Assembly: GCA_963712765.1 (NCBI GenBank)
Contig: CAVQIX010000002.1
Location: forward strand, 1 to 64,000
DNA length: 64,000 bases
Direction of reading: 5' to 3'
Source of the DNA: CAXMST01 sp963712765
GTDB taxonomy: Bacteria; Actinomycetota; Thermoleophilia; Solirubrobacterales; 70-9
In this document: positions 16,107 through 23,687 of the stretch, piece after piece
Layout: each line of letters begins with the position of its first letter
Position numbering within the stretch: the first letter of the stretch is position 1
Program-made: the position numbers and the translations under genes
Notes under the pieces: generated by a model
What the model was told of the DNA's origin: nothing
Seen by the model: the letters and a program-made list of their open reading frames with translations, nothing else
Database searches by the model: none

Positions 16107-17290
16107 AGGCTGCGCTCCTGTCCGAAGATCCCCTGGGGCCGGAAGATGAGGACGCCGATCAGGACGAGGAAGCTGACCGCGACCTTCCAGGGCGAGTCGA
16201 GCAGCAGCGTCGACCATTCCTGCGAGAGCCCGATCACGAGCCCGCCGGCGAGGGCGCCGAAGGCGTTGCCGATGCCGCCGAGCACGACCGCTGCGAACAG
16301 CGGCAGCAGCAGCTCGAAGCCGGTGTTGGGATCGACCTGACCGATCGAGGCGGTGACCATCACGCCGGCGAGTCCGGCGAGTCCGGCCGAGAGGATCCAG
16401 GTCCAGATCACGACTCGGCCGGTGTTGATTCCGGTCGTCTCGGCGAGGTCGAAGTTGTCGGCTAGCGCCCGCATCTGCTTCCCGAGGGTGGTCCGCCGCA
16501 GCATCATCGCCACCGCGATGAGCACGACGAAGGCGACGATGACGACGATCAGCTCGACCCGGCCGATCGACAGGCCGATGAACTCGATCGATTCCGTCGG
16601 ATCGACGTCGTTGACATCGAAGGACTCCGGTCGTGTCCCGGCGATCAGCTGGATCGTGTAGCGGATCACGAAGGCGAAGCCGATCGTCATCAGCATCAGC
16701 TGCAGAAGCCCGGCATTGCGCTTTCGCATCGGCCGCCACATGATCAGCTCGGAGGCGACGCCGAGCATGGCTGTGAAGATGATCGCCATGATCACCGCGA
16801 GCCAGAACGGGGTGCCGAGGGTGACGTTGAACAGCAGGCCGATATAGGCGCCGAAGGTGAGCATGTCGCCCTGAGCGAAGTTGACGAGCTTGAGGATCCC
16901 GTAGACGAGCGTCAGCCCGATCGCGCCAAGGGCGAAGTAGGAGCCGGTCGTGATCCCGGCGATGCTGGTCTGGGCGACGTCCTGGAGATCGGTCAGGAGG
17001 ATCAGCACTCCGGCGACGTGGCCGAGCGCCACCAGGGCCGTGAGGCCGGGCCTACCCTCGGTCCGCGAGAGGACCCCGATCGTCAGGGCCGCCAGCGCGA
17101 CCAGGCCGAGGACGCGCAGGATCGGGAGGTCACGGAGGGTGTTGATCAGGCCCTCGTCGGCGAACAGCAGGACTACGTCGGCGGTGATGATCGACGCGGC
17201 GACCTTGGCCGGACGCGGTGCCCGGCGTATTGCCTGCCTGAGGTCAGAGATCCTGCTCCCTGAGGATGCGGCTATCGAACCGGCTTCCAT
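16103..17290 (-). CDS. livH: Branched-chain amino acid ABC transporter permease LivH
   Basis: A 395-residue permease; the core (SIAGITTGSYFALGAIGLTLVYG to FRPQGIFG) is classic LivH, including LVNFAQGDMLTFGAY and the coupling loop GKQMRALADNFDLAETTGIN. About 110 residues with three hydrophobic segments precede this core, so the protein is longer than the usual 290-300. ATG 17290 is supported by TAGGAT 9 bases upstream. It is the first gene of the livHMGF operon. Confidence 0.92.
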   Translation of the reverse strand: MEAGSIAASSGSRISDLRQAIRRAPRPAKVAASIITADVVLLFADEGLINTLRDLPILRVLGLVALAALTIGVLSRTEGRPGLTALVALGHVAGVLILLTDLQDVAQTSIAGITTGSYFALGAIGLTLVYGILKLVNFAQGDMLTFGAYIGLLFNVTLGTPFWLAVIMAIIFTAMLGVASELIMWRPMRKRNAGLLQLMLMTIGFAFVIRYTIQLIAGTRPESFDVNDVDPTESIEFIGLSIGRVELIVVIVAFVVLIAVAMMLRRTTLGKQMRALADNFDLAETTGINTGRVVIWTWILSAGLAGLAGVMVTASIGQVDPNTGFELLLPLFAAVVLGGIGNAFGALAGGLVIGLSQEWSTLLLDSPWKVAVSFLVLIGVLIFRPQGIFGQERSL

Positions 17291-17299
17291 TCGCCCGGC

Positions 17300-17305
17300 A
17301 TCCTA
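17300..17305 (-). promoter_or_regulatory. -10 box (TAGGAT) of livHMGF
   Basis: TAGGAT on the minus strand ends 9 bases before the livH ATG, with no Shine-Dalgarno sequence between them. This places transcription start at or beside the start codon. Confidence 0.55.
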
Positions 17306-17349
17306 TGGGTACGGAGTCGATCGGGGTGCCAGCCCCTGGCGACGGCGGT

Positions 17350-18450
17350 TCAGGCGTTGCTGGATCCGAGGCTCGGCGAGGCCTGGCGCTTGGCCTTCAC
17401 CCGCGCGGCGACCTCCTCGCAGAGCGCGGTCGTTCCGGTGGCTCCGCCGAGGTCCGGGGTGCGGATCCCCGCGGCGGCCGCTTCGAGCGTCGCCTCGTAG
17501 ATGGCCCGCGAGGCTTCCTCGGCTCCCTCGGCGCCGCGTTCGGCCGCGAAGTGCAGTACCGCGGCAGAGGCCAGGACCATCGCCATCGGGTTGGCTATGT
17601 CCTTGCCGAGCAGCGCCGGCGCGGTGCCATGCGGGGCCTCCGCCATCGCGGCGGCGACCTGGAGGTCGTCATCGAGGCTCAGCAGAACCGATTCCGCGCC
17701 CGCGATCGACCCGAACATCGGCATCACCAGGTCGCTGAGCAGGTCTCCGTCGCGATTCAGGGTCGGGATGACAAGCGGCTCGGAGGCGGCGCCGCTGACC
17801 AGGCCGGCGTAGGTGGCATCGATCAGCACCGGTTCGTAGCTGACATCGGGATGGCGCTCAGCCGCAGCGTCCATCTCCTCCTTGAGCATGCCCTCGTAGA
17901 CGGGGCTGACGGTCCACTTGGGACCCCCGTAGACCTTCGCCCCGATCTTCTCCGCGGTGGCGAACGAGTGCTCGGAGACGGCGCGGCAGACCTTGCGGCT
18001 GATCCTCTCGGTCCGGTAGGCGATCTCGTCGCCGTCGACCTCCTCGCGCCACTGCTCGGCTCCGTAGGCGTCCCCGACAGCCATCCGGCAGACGGAGATC
18101 GGATGAAAGATGCCGGCGATCGGGGTCACACCGGGGATCCGCCGGCCCGTCCGCTCGATCACGCTTCCGTCGATTCCTTCGCGGATCAAGCGGTTGGGGG
18201 AGCCGACGTCGTCGGCGCCCTCGGGCGTGATCGTCGCGGCCTTGAGGCCGAGTCCGGCCTCCCGGATTGCCGCCGCAGCCTCGGCGCAGACGGCGTTGCC
18301 GGTCGCGCGCCGGTTCTCCAGCGAGAGGTCGAAGTGCTGGAGCTCCAGCTCGAGGCCGACTACATCGGAGTCGAGGACGAGGAGGGCGGCCTCGAGCAGT
18401 TCCTGTCCGGTTTCGTCGCCGTCGAGGACGATGATGCGGATCGGGGCCAT
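17350..18450 (-). CDS. Isocitrate/isopropylmalate dehydrogenase family protein
   Basis: A 366-residue beta-decarboxylating dehydrogenase. The N-terminal nucleotide-site region reads IIVLDGDETGQELLEA, a variant of the family GDGIGPE motif. Substrate and cofactor regions follow (ATITPEGADDVGSPNRLIREGID, RTERISRKVCRAVSEHSF, and APHGTAP with DIANPMAM near the C-terminus). It oxidises a 2-hydroxy acid with decarboxylation. Sequence alone does not settle isocitrate versus 3-isopropylmalate or homoisocitrate; the TERISR stretch resembles isocitrate enzymes. ATG 18450 has TAGATT 7 bases upstream and is leaderless-like. It is divergent from the zinc-ribbon gene. Confidence 0.87.
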   Translation of the reverse strand: MAPIRIIVLDGDETGQELLEAALLVLDSDVVGLELELQHFDLSLENRRATGNAVCAEAAAAIREAGLGLKAATITPEGADDVGSPNRLIREGIDGSVIERTGRRIPGVTPIAGIFHPISVCRMAVGDAYGAEQWREEVDGDEIAYRTERISRKVCRAVSEHSFATAEKIGAKVYGGPKWTVSPVYEGMLKEEMDAAAERHPDVSYEPVLIDATYAGLVSGAASEPLVIPTLNRDGDLLSDLVMPMFGSIAGAESVLLSLDDDLQVAAAMAEAPHGTAPALLGKDIANPMAMVLASAAVLHFAAERGAEGAEEASRAIYEATLEAAAAGIRTPDLGGATGTTALCEEVAARVKAKRQASPSLGSSNA

Positions 18451-18457
18451 CGAGCGG

Positions 18458-18481
18458 AATCTATCGGCGCTCGGATAGGTT
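18458..18481. promoter_or_regulatory. Divergent leaderless-type promoters
   Basis: Two -10-like boxes face away from each other in the 37 bases between the two start codons. TAGATT on the minus strand (18458-18463) is 7 bases before the dehydrogenase ATG. TAGGTT on the plus strand (18476-18481) is 6 bases before the ATG at 18488. Confidence 0.55.
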
Positions 18482-19510
18482 CGCCCGATGACGGCCGGAG
18501 CTGAGCGTTGTACCTGGTGCGGCCAGGCGGTGGAGCGGGATGACGGCTTCCGGGCGTACGAGCCGGCAGGAGCCCGGCGCGCGACCTTCTGTCGGCTCGA
18601 GCACGTAGTGCCGTGGGTGATCCGCGATGCCCACTGGGAAGCCGGTTCCATCGACGAACGGGCGGGCGTCGATGCGGGGCCGACGTGCTCGCACTGCGGG
18701 GCCGAGCTCGGTGACGTCCATGTGCTCCTCGTGCGACATCGTGGTGGGCACCGCATCCCCGACAGCTTCTGTGGTGTCGAGCACCTCGCGGCCTGGGCCA
18801 AGGCCGGGGGTCGCTGGCGCTGAGCTACCCGGCGCCCAGGCGCACCTGGTCGCCGCGAAGACCGACTGGTTGCCGGAGGCCGCGCCGTCGGGGGCATACC
18901 TCCGCACCTCCACGTCGAAGCCGGCGCCGGCGATCCGATCGGCCAGATCAGGCCCATAGATGCGCACGTGGTCGTGCTGGCCGAAGCGGCGCTCCCGAAC
19001 TTCGGGATCCTGCTCCCCGGGATCCTCGATCGTCTCTCTGATGTTGCCCGGGCGTGGCACCATCACGGCCAGGAGGCCACCCGGCTCGCAGACCCGCGCG
19101 AGCTCGCTCAGCGCCGCGGCGTCGTCCGGTACGTGCTCGAGCACGTGGCTGCAGACGATCAGGTCGAACTCGTCATCTTCGAAGGGGAGATCGGTTATGT
19201 CGGCTGCGACATCGGCCTTGCCGGGTTCGAGGTCGGCGGTGAGGTGACGCTCGACGCCGGTTTGCTCGATCAGCCCGCTCACCGAGGGCTCGGGCGCGAA
19301 GTGGAGTACGCGAGCGCCGGGAAGCGTGTGCGTGTCGGCGAAGAACATCGCGAGTGCCCGATGCCGCTCGAGTGAGCCGCAACCCAGGCAGAGCGCGTGT
19401 GGCCTGCCGTTGAACTCCGCGAACTGGCGCCAGCGTGCGCCGCAACAGGCGCAGCTCCGGTTGCGACCGAGGTGCCCGAGCATCCGCAGCCGGTGGCGGA
19501 GCCGGCCCAT
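18461..19510 (-). CDS. SAM-dependent methyltransferase, zinc-ribbon N-terminus
   Basis: A class I methyltransferase. An N-terminal CxxCG ... CxxCGSLERHR module (residues about 19-52) is followed by the SAM fold (ADLEPGKADVAADITDLPFEDDEFDLIVCSHVLEHVPDD is the motif I-II-post region) and RVCEPGGLLAVMVPRPGN. The recognisable domain ends near residue 225. The frame then runs on for about 120 residues of low family likeness, antisense to the zinc-ribbon gene. The neighbouring frame has a TAG at 18825-18827 that would end both genes cleanly, so a frameshift near 18830-18860 may have extended this gene. Its start overlaps the hydrolase stop (TGATG). The substrate is unknown. Confidence 0.78.
   Translation of the reverse strand: MGRLRHRLRMLGHLGRNRSCACCGARWRQFAEFNGRPHALCLGCGSLERHRALAMFFADTHTLPGARVLHFAPEPSVSGLIEQTGVERHLTADLEPGKADVAADITDLPFEDDEFDLIVCSHVLEHVPDDAAALSELARVCEPGGLLAVMVPRPGNIRETIEDPGEQDPEVRERRFGQHDHVRIYGPDLADRIAGAGFDVEVRRYAPDGAASGNQSVFAATRCAWAPGSSAPATPGLGPGREVLDTTEAVGDAVPTTMSHEEHMDVTELGPAVRARRPRIDARPFVDGTGFPVGIADHPRHYVLEPTEGRAPGSCRLVRPEAVIPLHRLAAPGTTLSSGRHRANLSERR
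18488..18823 (+). CDS. Double zinc-ribbon-like hypothetical protein
   Basis: A 111-residue protein built from two copies of the same pattern, CxxCG ... FCxxEHxxxW: Cys8/Cys11 with FCRLEHVVPWV, then CSHCGAELG with FCGVEHLAAWA. Each copy could bind one zinc through three Cys and one His. The paired motif shows that this strand is coding. I know of no named function; a small nucleic-acid or protein-binding zinc protein is plausible. It lies entirely antisense to the 3' extension of the methyltransferase frame, and its stop is one base from an alternative stop of that gene. Confidence 0.75.
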   Translation: MTAGAERCTWCGQAVERDDGFRAYEPAGARRATFCRLEHVVPWVIRDAHWEAGSIDERAGVDAGPTCSHCGAELGDVHVLLVRHRGGHRIPDSFCGVEHLAAWAKAGGRWR

Positions 19511-20676
19511 CAGCGGCCCTTGTTCTGCTGTCCGCTCTTGCTCTTGCCGGACGCCTGCTTGCCCTTGCCGCCCGCGCCGTTGCCCTTGCTCTTTCCCTTG
19601 CCCCTCCCCTTGCGCGCCGCGCGGGCGGCCCTGCGCTCGGCTCGGGCCGCGGCGCGTTCGGCCTCCGCCTCGCGGCGAGCCGCCCGCTTGCGTGCGACCG
19701 CGAGCTCGACCGGCGTCGGAGCTGCCCCAGCGAATCGCAACAGCAGCTCGGCGGTCTCAGCCGGTGCCTCGAGATGGGGCGAATGGCCGATCCCGTCGAA
19801 GACCCGGGTCTCGGCTCCGGGGACGCCCTGGTACTCCTCCGCCGTCGACTCGGTATCGACGATCTGGTCGTCGGAGCCGAGCACCGCCAGGAACGGGACG
19901 GCTGCGCGGGTGAGTCGCGAGACCATCGATTCGGCCTCGATGAACTCCCGCGAATCGGCCCCGGCTCCGTCGTAGGAGGAGAACGTCATCGCATCGTTGT
20001 CCTCGACGACCTGGTCCGGATCGCCGAACGCGGCCTCGAGGTCGAAGCCCGGCGCGAAGGCCGATTCGTACTCGGACTTGACCAATGCCGGAAAGCGCGC
20101 TCTCCAGAGGGCCTCACCGATGACCGGTGCGTAGGTGAGCCGGGCCAGGAATGGAAGGCTGGAGTCACCCTCGCTCGCCGGCGTCCCGAGGACAGCGACG
20201 CGGTCGACCAGCTCGCTCGCCTGCTCGGCGAGCTCCACGGCGACGTAGCCCCCCATCGAATGCCCGACGACGGTCGCGCCCTCGACGCCGAGCGTGCTCA
20301 GGGCCTCGGCGACGGCGGTCGCCTGCTCGGGGATCGTGAAGCCACTCTTCGGCTTCTGCGAACCGCCGTGGCCGATCAGATCGATGCTGATCACCCGGTG
20401 TCGCTCGTTCAGGAGCGGGGCGAGCTGCTCGAACCAGTGCAGCGAGGTCGCGTAGCCGTGCAGGAGCACGATCGGTGCTCGCTCATCCTTGAGGCGCTCG
20501 GTCTGCGCCGGCATGTCGAGAACCTGGAGATCGACCGAGGAGAGCTCCTCGATCGTCGCGCCATCCGCGGTCACCTCGGCGGCGCGCGTCTCGCTGTCGA
20601 CGACGGTTGTGTTGATCGCCAGCAGGACGGCGCCGATCACGCCGATCACGATCAGGACCTTCCAGCGGCGCTTCAC
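19510..20676 (-). CDS. Membrane-anchored alpha/beta hydrolase with basic tail
   Basis: A 388-residue alpha/beta-fold hydrolase. One N-terminal hydrophobic segment (residues 7-23) anchors it, with the enzyme outside or at the membrane. The oxyanion region VLLHGYATSLHWF, the nucleophile elbow GHSMGG (Ser in VVGHSMGGYVAVE), the acid in VLGSDDQIVD and the His in GIGHSPHLE form a complete catalytic set. From about residue 315 the chain becomes a repetitive Ala/Arg/Lys/Gly tail (RAERRAARAARKG, GKGKSKGNG), which could bind anionic polymers or nucleic acid. It is cotranscribed with the HD gene upstream and the methyltransferase downstream. The substrate is unknown. Confidence 0.85.
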   Translation of the reverse strand: MKRRWKVLIVIGVIGAVLLAINTTVVDSETRAAEVTADGATIEELSSVDLQVLDMPAQTERLKDERAPIVLLHGYATSLHWFEQLAPLLNERHRVISIDLIGHGGSQKPKSGFTIPEQATAVAEALSTLGVEGATVVGHSMGGYVAVELAEQASELVDRVAVLGTPASEGDSSLPFLARLTYAPVIGEALWRARFPALVKSEYESAFAPGFDLEAAFGDPDQVVEDNDAMTFSSYDGAGADSREFIEAESMVSRLTRAAVPFLAVLGSDDQIVDTESTAEEYQGVPGAETRVFDGIGHSPHLEAPAETAELLLRFAGAAPTPVELAVARKRAARREAEAERAAARAERRAARAARKGRGKGKSKGNGAGGKGKQASGKSKSGQQNKGR

Positions 20677-20707
20677 GCTGCGGCCATCCCGCTTGCCTAC
20701 CCGACGC

Positions 20708-21298
20708 CTACCCGGACGCCTGCTCGGCGGTCAACCCGAGGGTCTCGGCCTCGGCGCTGAGGGCGTCGATCACGCGCTGGATGTGCTCGGTCTCATCAAC
20801 GCCGAGCTCGGCGATCGCGCGCTGGATCTGGGGTCGGTCGACCTTGGCCGCAAACGACGGCTGCTTCAGCTTCTTTCGCACCGACTTGACCTTCATCCCC
20901 TCGATCCCGGTCGGCCGCACCAGGGCGCAGGCGGAGACGAAGCCGCTGAGCTCGTCGACCGCAAAGAGCGTCTTCGCCATCGTCGTCTCGCGCGGAACCT
21001 CGAGGAACTCGGCGTGGCCGGCGACGGCATCGATGATCTCCGGCGGGTAGCCGAGTCGTCCGAGTTCCTTCAACGCGATTCGCGGGTGGCCGGTGCCGAG
21101 GTCGGGGTGCTTCTCGTAGTCGAGATCGTGGACGATGCCGGTGACCGCGTAGCGCTCGGGATCCTCACCCCACACCTCGGCGTAGGCGCGCATGCAAGCC
21201 TCGACCGCGAGGGCGTGCTTACGGAGGGAATCGGACTCGGTCCACTCGCAGAACAGCTCCCAGGCCTGCTCCCTTGTCGGCTCTGACGGATCGCTCAT
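20708..21298 (-). CDS. HD domain-containing phosphohydrolase-like protein
   Basis: A 196-residue protein with an HD-domain metal site: His in LRKHALAVEACM, the HD pair in GIVHDLDYEKHP, and GHPRIAL and GHAEFLEV further on. The size and pattern match the single-domain HD(IG) proteins predicted to be phosphohydrolases. The C-terminal part is helical with basic residues (VKSVRKKLKQPSF). Its start is leaderless-like: TAGGGT on the minus strand ends 9 bases before the ATG and overlaps the divergent murA -10. It is the first gene of a three-gene operon. The physiological substrate is unknown. Confidence 0.83.
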   Translation of the reverse strand: MSDPSEPTREQAWELFCEWTESDSLRKHALAVEACMRAYAEVWGEDPERYAVTGIVHDLDYEKHPDLGTGHPRIALKELGRLGYPPEIIDAVAGHAEFLEVPRETTMAKTLFAVDELSGFVSACALVRPTGIEGMKVKSVRKKLKQPSFAAKVDRPQIQRAIAELGVDETEHIQRVIDALSAEAETLGLTAEQASG

Positions 21299-21306
21299 CG
21301 AAGGGC

Positions 21307-21313
21307 TACCCTA
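21307..21313. promoter_or_regulatory. Symmetrical bidirectional -10 element (TACCCTA) for murA and the HD gene
   Basis: TACCCT on the plus strand ends 9 bases before the murA start codon. TAGGGT on the minus strand, made of the same bases shifted by one, ends 9 bases before the HD gene start. One 7-base element thus offers a -10 box to both strands. Confidence 0.6.
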
Positions 21314-21321
21314 GCCCAGCT

Positions 21322-22626
21322 TTGGAGAAGTTTGTCATCCAGGGCGGCACCCCGCTCTCGGGCGAGATCGTCGCCGCCGGCAACAAGAACGCGGCCCTGC
21401 CGCTGCTCGCCGCCTGCCTGCTCACCGATGAGGAGGTGACGCTGCGCAACATCCCGCGGATCCGGGACACCGAGGCCCAGGTCGGGCTCCTGCAGGGGCT
21501 GGGGGTCAAGACCAAGTGGGTTGGGGACAACGACCTCACGCTGCAGGCAGACTCACTCGGCGATCGCGAGATCGACGAGTCGCTGGCGGCCCGGATCAGG
21601 GCCTCGTTCCTGCTCGCCGGCCCCCTGCTGGCTCGGTTCGGCGAGGTCCGGATGCCGCCACCTGGCGGCGACACCATCGGGCGCCGTCGCCTCGATCCCC
21701 ACCTCGATGCCTTCAAGGACCTGGGGGCCAAGCTCGAGGGCGACCGGATGATCGAGCTGACCGCCCCCGACGGCCTGCGACCATGCTCCATCTTCCTCGA
21801 CGAGCCCTCCGTGATGGCCACCGAGAACGCTCTGATGGCGGCCGCGCTCACAGAGGGGCCGACGACGATCGCCAACGCCGCTTCCGAGCCTCACGTCCAG
21901 GATCTCGCTCACCTGCTGACGAAGATGGGCGCCCAGGTCGAGGGGATCGGTTCCAACGTGATGACCGTGCACGGACGCGACCGCCTCGGCGGAGCAGATC
22001 ACCGGATCTGCCCCGATCACATCGAGGTCGCGAGCTTCATGGCGCTCGCCGCCGCCACCGGGGGTGAGCTACGGATCCGCGATGCCGGGCCCGATCACCT
22101 CTACATGATCCGCCGTCAGTTCCGGCGCCTCGGGCTGCAGACGATGATCGAGGGGCAGGATCTGCTGGTCCCACCGGAGCAGCGCCTCGCCGTCAAGGAC
22201 GACATCGGTGATGCGATCGCGAAGATCGACGACGGCCCCTGGCCGGCCTTTCCGGCGGACCTGACCTCGATCGCCCTGGCGCTCGCGACTCAGGCCGAGG
22301 GGACGATCCTGATCTTCGAGAAGATGTTCGAAAACCGCCTCTTCTTCACCGACAAGCTCGTATCGATGGGCGCTCGGATAACGCTCTGCGATCCTCATCG
22401 AGCGATCGTAAGCGGTCCGAGCCGGCTTCATGGTCAGCGGCTCGAGAGCCCCGACATCCGGGCCGGAATGGCGATGCTCATCGCGGCGCTGGCGGCCGAG
22501 GGCAGGTCGGAGATCGGCAACGTCGTGCAGATCGATCGCGGCTACGAGCGAATCGACGAGCGCCTGCGGGCCCTGGGCGCGCGCATCGAACGTGTCGCGA
22601 CCGAGCCGGTCGCCGCTTCGGCCTGA
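21322..22626 (+). CDS. murA: UDP-N-acetylglucosamine 1-carboxyvinyltransferase MurA
   Basis: A 434-residue enolpyruvyl transferase that adds phosphoenolpyruvate to UDP-GlcNAc, the first committed step of peptidoglycan synthesis in the cytoplasm. The N-terminal hallmark GEIVAAGNKNAALPLLAACLL carries the conserved Lys-Asn pair. PPGGDTIGRRRLDPHLDAF corresponds to the substrate loop region. The usual catalytic-loop Cys (PRPxRxDAxPGCxxG in many MurA) is not seen at VRMPPPGGDTIGR, where Asp stands; Cys-to-Asp MurA variants are known to be fosfomycin resistant. The start is TTG 21322, the only one fitting the family and lying 9 bases after TACCCT. It is divergent from the HD gene. Confidence 0.92.
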   Translation: MEKFVIQGGTPLSGEIVAAGNKNAALPLLAACLLTDEEVTLRNIPRIRDTEAQVGLLQGLGVKTKWVGDNDLTLQADSLGDREIDESLAARIRASFLLAGPLLARFGEVRMPPPGGDTIGRRRLDPHLDAFKDLGAKLEGDRMIELTAPDGLRPCSIFLDEPSVMATENALMAAALTEGPTTIANAASEPHVQDLAHLLTKMGAQVEGIGSNVMTVHGRDRLGGADHRICPDHIEVASFMALAAATGGELRIRDAGPDHLYMIRRQFRRLGLQTMIEGQDLLVPPEQRLAVKDDIGDAIAKIDDGPWPAFPADLTSIALALATQAEGTILIFEKMFENRLFFTDKLVSMGARITLCDPHRAIVSGPSRLHGQRLESPDIRAGMAMLIAALAAEGRSEIGNVVQIDRGYERIDERLRALGARIERVATEPVAASA

Positions 22627-22680
22627 GGACCCATCTAGCCTTTCGTTGCCGGCCGGTGGTCGCCGACCGGTGACCACGTC

Positions 22681-23685
22681 ATGACGCACCCGATCCCCAC
22701 AGGCACCCGGGACATCCTCCCGGCCGAGATGCGCGAGCTTCGCGCGCTCGAGAGCTCCCTGCGTGAGCTGTTCGGTTCGCGCGGCTACGGCGAGGTCTCC
22801 ACCCCCGCGATCGAGTTCGACGAGGTGCTCGCCAGGGGCGACGAGCGCATCGCCGCGGCCGCCTACCGCTTCTTCGATCCGGGGGGCGATCTGCTCGCTC
22901 TGCGGAGCGACATGACCGTGCCGATCGCCCGCCTGGTAGCCGACCGTTTCGGGGACGCCGAGCCGCCCTTCCGCCTCCACTACATCGGCACCGCATATCG
23001 TGCGATCCGGCCCCAGCGAGGTCAGCTGCGGGAGTTCCGCCAGGTCGGCGTCGAGCTGATCGGTGCCAAGGCTCCGGACGGCACCGGCGAGTTGGTCGAG
23101 CTCCTCGTCTCCGCCCTCGATGCTGTCGGGCTCGGACGGGCGGTGGTCGGGCTCGGCGACGCCGACCTGTTCCGCCAGTTGCTCGACGAGCTCGCGGTGG
23201 AGGGAGCGGCGCGGGATCGGATCCTTGACCGGCTTGCCGCCCACGACCTCGTCGCGATCGAGGCCGAGGCTGGTGAGCTCGCCGGCCTGGGCGAGGCGGA
23301 GCGCGGGCTGATCGTCCAGCTCTGCAGCCTCCGGGGCGGCGCTGAGGTGCTCGAGACGGCACGCCGGATCGGCGGCGAGGCGGTCGAGCGCGCCACCTCC
23401 CGTCTCGCCGAGACCTACGCCGGCCTCGAGCGCGCCGGGGTGGCTGACCGCGTCCAGCTCGACCTCGGCCTACTCCGCGATCTCGGCTATTACACGGGGG
23501 CGATCCTCGAGGTCTATGACCCCGCGCTGGGCCACATCCTCGGCGGCGGCGGGCGCTACGACACTTTGATGGGGCGCTTCGGCCGCGATCTCCCCGCCGC
23601 GGGCTTCGCCCTCTATCTCGAGCGCGTGCACATCGCACAGGCCGAGGAGGAGCGCCTCGCCGCCGAGCGGGGTGGGGGGTCCTGA
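22681..23685 (+). CDS. hisZ: ATP phosphoribosyltransferase regulatory subunit HisZ
   Basis: A 334-residue class II aminoacyl-tRNA synthetase-like protein. It begins IPTGTRDILPAEMRELRALE and has the motif-like segments LLALRSDMTVPIARLVA, RLHYIGTAYRA, RQVGVELIGA and the GGGGRYDTLMGRFG loop of HisS/HisZ. The length of about 330, the lack of an anticodon-binding domain and the neighbouring short hisG make it HisZ and not HisS. It pairs with HisG to form the histidine-regulated first enzyme of histidine synthesis. Two mutually exclusive small hairpins lie just before the ATG. TAGCCT at 22636 is a possible -10. Confidence 0.92.
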   Translation: MTHPIPTGTRDILPAEMRELRALESSLRELFGSRGYGEVSTPAIEFDEVLARGDERIAAAAYRFFDPGGDLLALRSDMTVPIARLVADRFGDAEPPFRLHYIGTAYRAIRPQRGQLREFRQVGVELIGAKAPDGTGELVELLVSALDAVGLGRAVVGLGDADLFRQLLDELAVEGAARDRILDRLAAHDLVAIEAEAGELAGLGEAERGLIVQLCSLRGGAEVLETARRIGGEAVERATSRLAETYAGLERAGVADRVQLDLGLLRDLGYYTGAILEVYDPALGHILGGGGRYDTLMGRFGRDLPAAGFALYLERVHIAQAEEERLAAERGGGS

Positions 23686-23687
23686 CC

